Shown: positions 60,763 to 64,000 of the stretch, in pieces
Layout of the letters: each line of letters starts with the position of its first letter
Position numbering within the stretch: position 1 is the stretch's first letter
NCBI GenBank assembly: GCA_018292915.2
Contig: JACVVK020000015.1
Location: forward strand, 191,001-255,000
Reading direction: 5' to 3'
DNA: 64,000 bases
Source of the DNA: Batillaria attramentaria
Taxonomy: Eukaryota > Mollusca > Gastropoda > Batillariidae
Translations under genes and position numbers: made by a program
The notes under the pieces: generated by a model
The model's database searches: none
What the model was told of the DNA's origin: nothing
Seen by the model: the letters and a program-made list of their open reading frames with translations, nothing else

Positions 60763-60990
60763 CCACACAGACGGCACTCAGGAGGAGGAGAAGCGCGTTC
60801 GGTGCACCATACATGCCAGCATCGATGACGCACGTTTTCTTACGTCATTGTCAGAGTTACACTTGCATAATCGTCTCTGCGGGAGATCGGCAGTGACGTG
60901 CGTTTGTACCACAGATGCTTGCCCATGAACGTGGAAAATTTAGCCCGTCCTATGATGTTGTTTCCATTGCTATTGAAACAACATAAAAAC
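60140..60990 (+). repeat. Dispersed repeat family F, copy 2
   Basis: As at 1013; both internal halves, CA tract and terminal hairpin present. Confidence 0.85.
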
Positions 60991-62097
60991 CAGCAATCAT
61001 GACATACCAAGATGTGACTTCCCCGATCACTCATGGGTTACCCGAACTAAGCATGATCCAGCCTAGCTCTCGGTGACAGTGGCAGTCTAAGTCACACATT
61101 AGACATTGTCATGATAGGACACTGACCCAGTCTCCCATAACGCGGGGGTAATCAAGATGGCGGAGTTCTTCCTGCTGCTGCTTCGAATCAATGGTTTGGG
61201 CGGCGATACATGTACCTCTCAGGTGGTGCAATATGTTTGAAATATGAGCACGCGCACGTCTTCACTCTAGGTTTACGCGTTAATCAGTGAAACTGTTTTT
61301 TTTTTTTTTTTTTTTTTGACAAATGGTCCCTTAATTCCACATGAACAAACCGAAATTCAAGGAGTGTGTCCGGTGCTACTCACGCTTGAACTCAGAAACA
61401 CTTGATGCTACTCTGTATTGGATTTCGCTTTGTCTGTGCGAAGGGAAGGGTCGTATGTCAAAAGACAAACACAAAAAAGCAAAACAACATCAGCAAAAGC
61501 CCAGAACCCCTCCCCCTCCCCTACACACACACCATCACCCCCCCCCCCCCCGCAAGAAACAAGCAAATAAACAACAACATCCAGAAAAATAATATTTAAA
61601 AAAAACAACAACAGCGAAAAACGCTGCAATGTAGGGGCCAAAAGACGAGGGCTATTTATAATTATTTCAGATAATCTGTCTTTCCTTAGGGCAATCGTCT
61701 TCAAATCTTCTGAGCTGTTGTAGCACGAGTGAAACCCTCCGCCGTATTGCCTACCCCCACCCACCCCCACGACCCCCTGTGATAAGCTTGCTACTCAAAT
61801 AGCTTTCAAATGGATAGTCACGCCTCGCTAATTTTCAACACAGTACAGCACTTGCTATTCATAGGCGCTTGAACTTTGCGGGTAAGGTGGGTGTGTGAAG
61901 CCAAGCTCACCGCCTACCCACTGCACACAACATCTATATACAATAGCCGACCTCAAGAAGAGGCACGCGTTGCGTGGTGTTTGTTTTTCTTTCGTGGTAC
62001 ATCGACGTGGAATCCTGGCAAGGTAGGACGCAAGTGAATTCACAACACATGGTATTTTATTCAAAGAGCTACCCCGCTAAACAGACGTTGCACTGCA
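60991..62097. other. No gene; family C 5' fragment, T and C runs
   Basis: 61010-61045 matches the 5' end of the longest family C copy. Poly-T near 61297-61318 and poly-C near 61538-61551. No credible gene. Confidence 0.55.
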
Positions 62098-62629
62098 TTC
62101 AGTCCGTATTCATGCTATCTATGTCCAAAAAATGGAGTGGTTTAGGTAAATATTACGCCTTTAAACGCCAGAAAGCCACTTTTTGGAAAAGGGCGATAAC
62201 TCGCAAATCATGTGTGCAATCGTACCTGGATCGGGCCTTCTATTCAACAATCTTGATTCATTTAGAAACCCCAAATTTGAAATCGATCACTTCAGTATTT
62301 TCGGAAAAATAGGCATCTGAACTGGGCTCACATGCAATGTCAACTCAGGCTCGGTTTACATGAAAACTATAAGAGCGACCATTTTCTAGTAGTGACTCTG
62401 TTCAGAGTCCGTATTCAAGCTATCTACTGCCAAACAATTGAGTGATTTAAATAAATATTACGCCTGTAAACGAAAGACAACCAACTTGTCTCAAAAGGGC
62501 GATAACTCCCAAATCACTTAAGCAATCATCACACGCTTGGTTCCTCTAATGTAACATTTTGATATATTTGGATACCCCAAATTTGAAGCCATTCGGTTCA
62601 GTATTTTCGAAGAAACGGGCCCGGACACA

Positions 62630-62673
<44 letters not shown>

Positions 62674-62901
62674 CCACACAGACGGCACTCAGGAGGAGGA
62701 GAAGCGCGTTCGGCGCACCATACATGCCAGCATCGATGACGCACGTTTTCTTACGTCATTGTCAGAGTTACACTTGCATAATCGTCTCTGCGGGAGATCG
62801 GCAGTGACGTGCGTTTGTACCACAGATGCTTGCCCATGAACGTGGAAAATTTAGCCCGTCCTATGATGTTGTTTCCATTACTTCGGAAACAACATAAAAA
62901 C
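62098..62901 (+). repeat. Dispersed repeat family F, copy 3
   Basis: Almost identical to copy 2 over its length, but lacks the first ~50 bp. Copies 2 and 3 are much closer to each other than to copy 1, consistent with a recent local duplication. Confidence 0.87.
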
Positions 62902-63298
62902 AAAAACAAAACAAAAACAAAACCAACAACAACAAAAAGGAAAGACCCAACAACAAACCAAACCAAACCAAAAACAAAACAAGAACAACAAAAATAACGG
63001 CTTTACAAAATCTAGAGTACAGTAAATGTCCTAACATAACACAAGCTCAGTACACACTCGGTGCAAAGTCCAATTTTCATACGTAGAGACAAAACAACCC
63101 CCCCCCCCCCAAACTCGAGAGAGGCAGAAAAAAGCGAGGTAACAAAAGGGAGCAAACTGTGTTTTGGTTATGTGTATCCTTGCTGCAGTTCGTGCAGAAA
63201 GTTCTTCAACGAATCCAGATATGAGAAATAATTCAAGCGAGTACGACATCAAAAGAAAATCAGACGAAAGCAGACAACTTGACAGAAAAATCGCAGGA

Positions 63299-63392
63299 CA
63301 ACACGGACCTCCATAGCAGCAGCATACTATCGCGCGCAGCCTCATCCTCATGTATAAGAAACTTTTCCTCAGCTTCCGAACCATCTGATGCC
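63299..63392 (+). mobile_element. SINE family A, decayed 3' fragment
   Basis: ACACGGACCTCCATAGCAGC, CCTCATCCTCATG and AGCTTCCGAACC follow the order of the family A 3' domain. Confidence 0.5.
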
Positions 63393-63439
63393 GGTTTCTA
63401 TAATTCTAGCTCTTGAAAGACAGATTTGTGAAATTCTGC

Positions 63440-63745
63440 GACTTAATACAATATGTATGATTTTATTGCTCGCAGATCATTCTGACTTGCTATCGTGGTG
63501 TCTATCATCATACCACTTATACACCTGCACAGTGACAGCGTCTCTAATGCTGGCCCTTAGCCAATAGAAGCGTACTCACTGCCGCTGCTTACACGCCGAG
63601 GGAGATCGTCGCCGAAATAGAAAGTTCGACCGCTAGCTCAAAAACAACATTGTATCGCATTAAGAGCTGTACTAATCATCAAGACAGAGTATTTCGAGCG
63701 TACAGGCGCACTCCCAAAGCGAAACTGTTCCCACACATAAGCTGG
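63440..63745. repeat. Dispersed repeat family G, copy without MITE
   Basis: Matches the two flanks at 18960-19560; contains the empty site ACACCTGCACAGTGAC where the other copy has MITE E. Confidence 0.8.
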
Positions 63746-63799
63746 CTGAGTAAAATTAATATGGAAATGGCCCATTCAATCAACATCTGCAATACGGGG

Positions 63800-64000
63800 A
63801 TGGCAAGTTTTGGCCATTAAAGTTCTGTGCACCCCCTCAGTAAGAACTAAAACATATGGTCAGAGATCCTTTTCCTTTCAGGCTGCAGCTCTTTGGGACC
63901 AACTTCCTAAATCACTTAGACACACAGAGTCCAGTGCCAGCTTCAAACACTGCCTCAAAACCCACCTATTTTAAAACTTATTACTGATTTACTCTGCCCT
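63800..64000 (+). pseudogene. L2-like LINE C-terminus, cut by the window end
   Basis: Reads 'SVRTKTYGQRSFSFQAAALW', 'DQLPKSLRHTESSASF' and 'KHCLKTHLF' then a stop. It is the ORF2 end of the family whose 3' part is at 6040. The UTR continues beyond the window. Confidence 0.8.

Overview
The window is non-coding-rich invertebrate DNA. Its many tRNA-derived SINEs, long CA and CT microsatellites, abundant LINE 3' ends with ATT tails, TTAGGG-type repeats and dispersed repeats carrying 'GGGCGATAACTC' suggest a marine mollusc, most likely a gastropod. The organism is an inference; no host gene here identifies the species. Only one convincing host gene is seen: a single-exon LicD/fukutin-family type II membrane protein at 3369-4436 on the minus strand. 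Everything else that can be explained is transposon, satellite or microsatellite.

Layout. 1-9 kb: LicD gene bracketed by a 121-bp tandem repeat (which supplies a poly(A) signal) and a SINE, then SINE, LINE and MITE fragments. 9-24 kb: tandem arrays of four kinds (about 167, 172, 170 and 86 bp), SINEs, a perfect 248-bp palindromic element related to a Penelope-like 3' UTR, and several hundred bases of GT/CA. 24.5-36.2 kb: one minus-strand LINE copy split twice by terminal-inverted-repeat elements with perfect 9-bp target duplications. One is 652 bp; the other is a 10,071-bp foldback-like element whose arms are inverted arrays of a ~190-bp satellite, and which has itself taken in a LINE, several LINE 3' ends and a Penelope-like element end with a GIY-YIG endonuclease. 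36-55 kb: SINE-rich DNA, a hairpin MITE with telomere-like repeats in its loop, LINE fragments and a ~440-bp CA tract. 56-58.6 kb: two complete mariner elements, one nested in the coding region of the other. 59-64 kb: a second palindromic Penelope-related element, two near-identical copies of an ~800-bp repeat also present at 1 kb, and a LINE C-terminus running off the window.

How the parts relate. The insertions give a relative chronology: LINE before both foldback elements; foldback before its LINE and Penelope cargo; mariner 1 before mariner 2; SINEs before the LINE 3' ends and family C copies that split them. No operon-like or pathway organisation exists. The most interesting structure is the 10-kb foldback element, followed by the palindromic Penelope-derived mobile units.

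All family assignments come from reading motifs by eye; no database search was possible.
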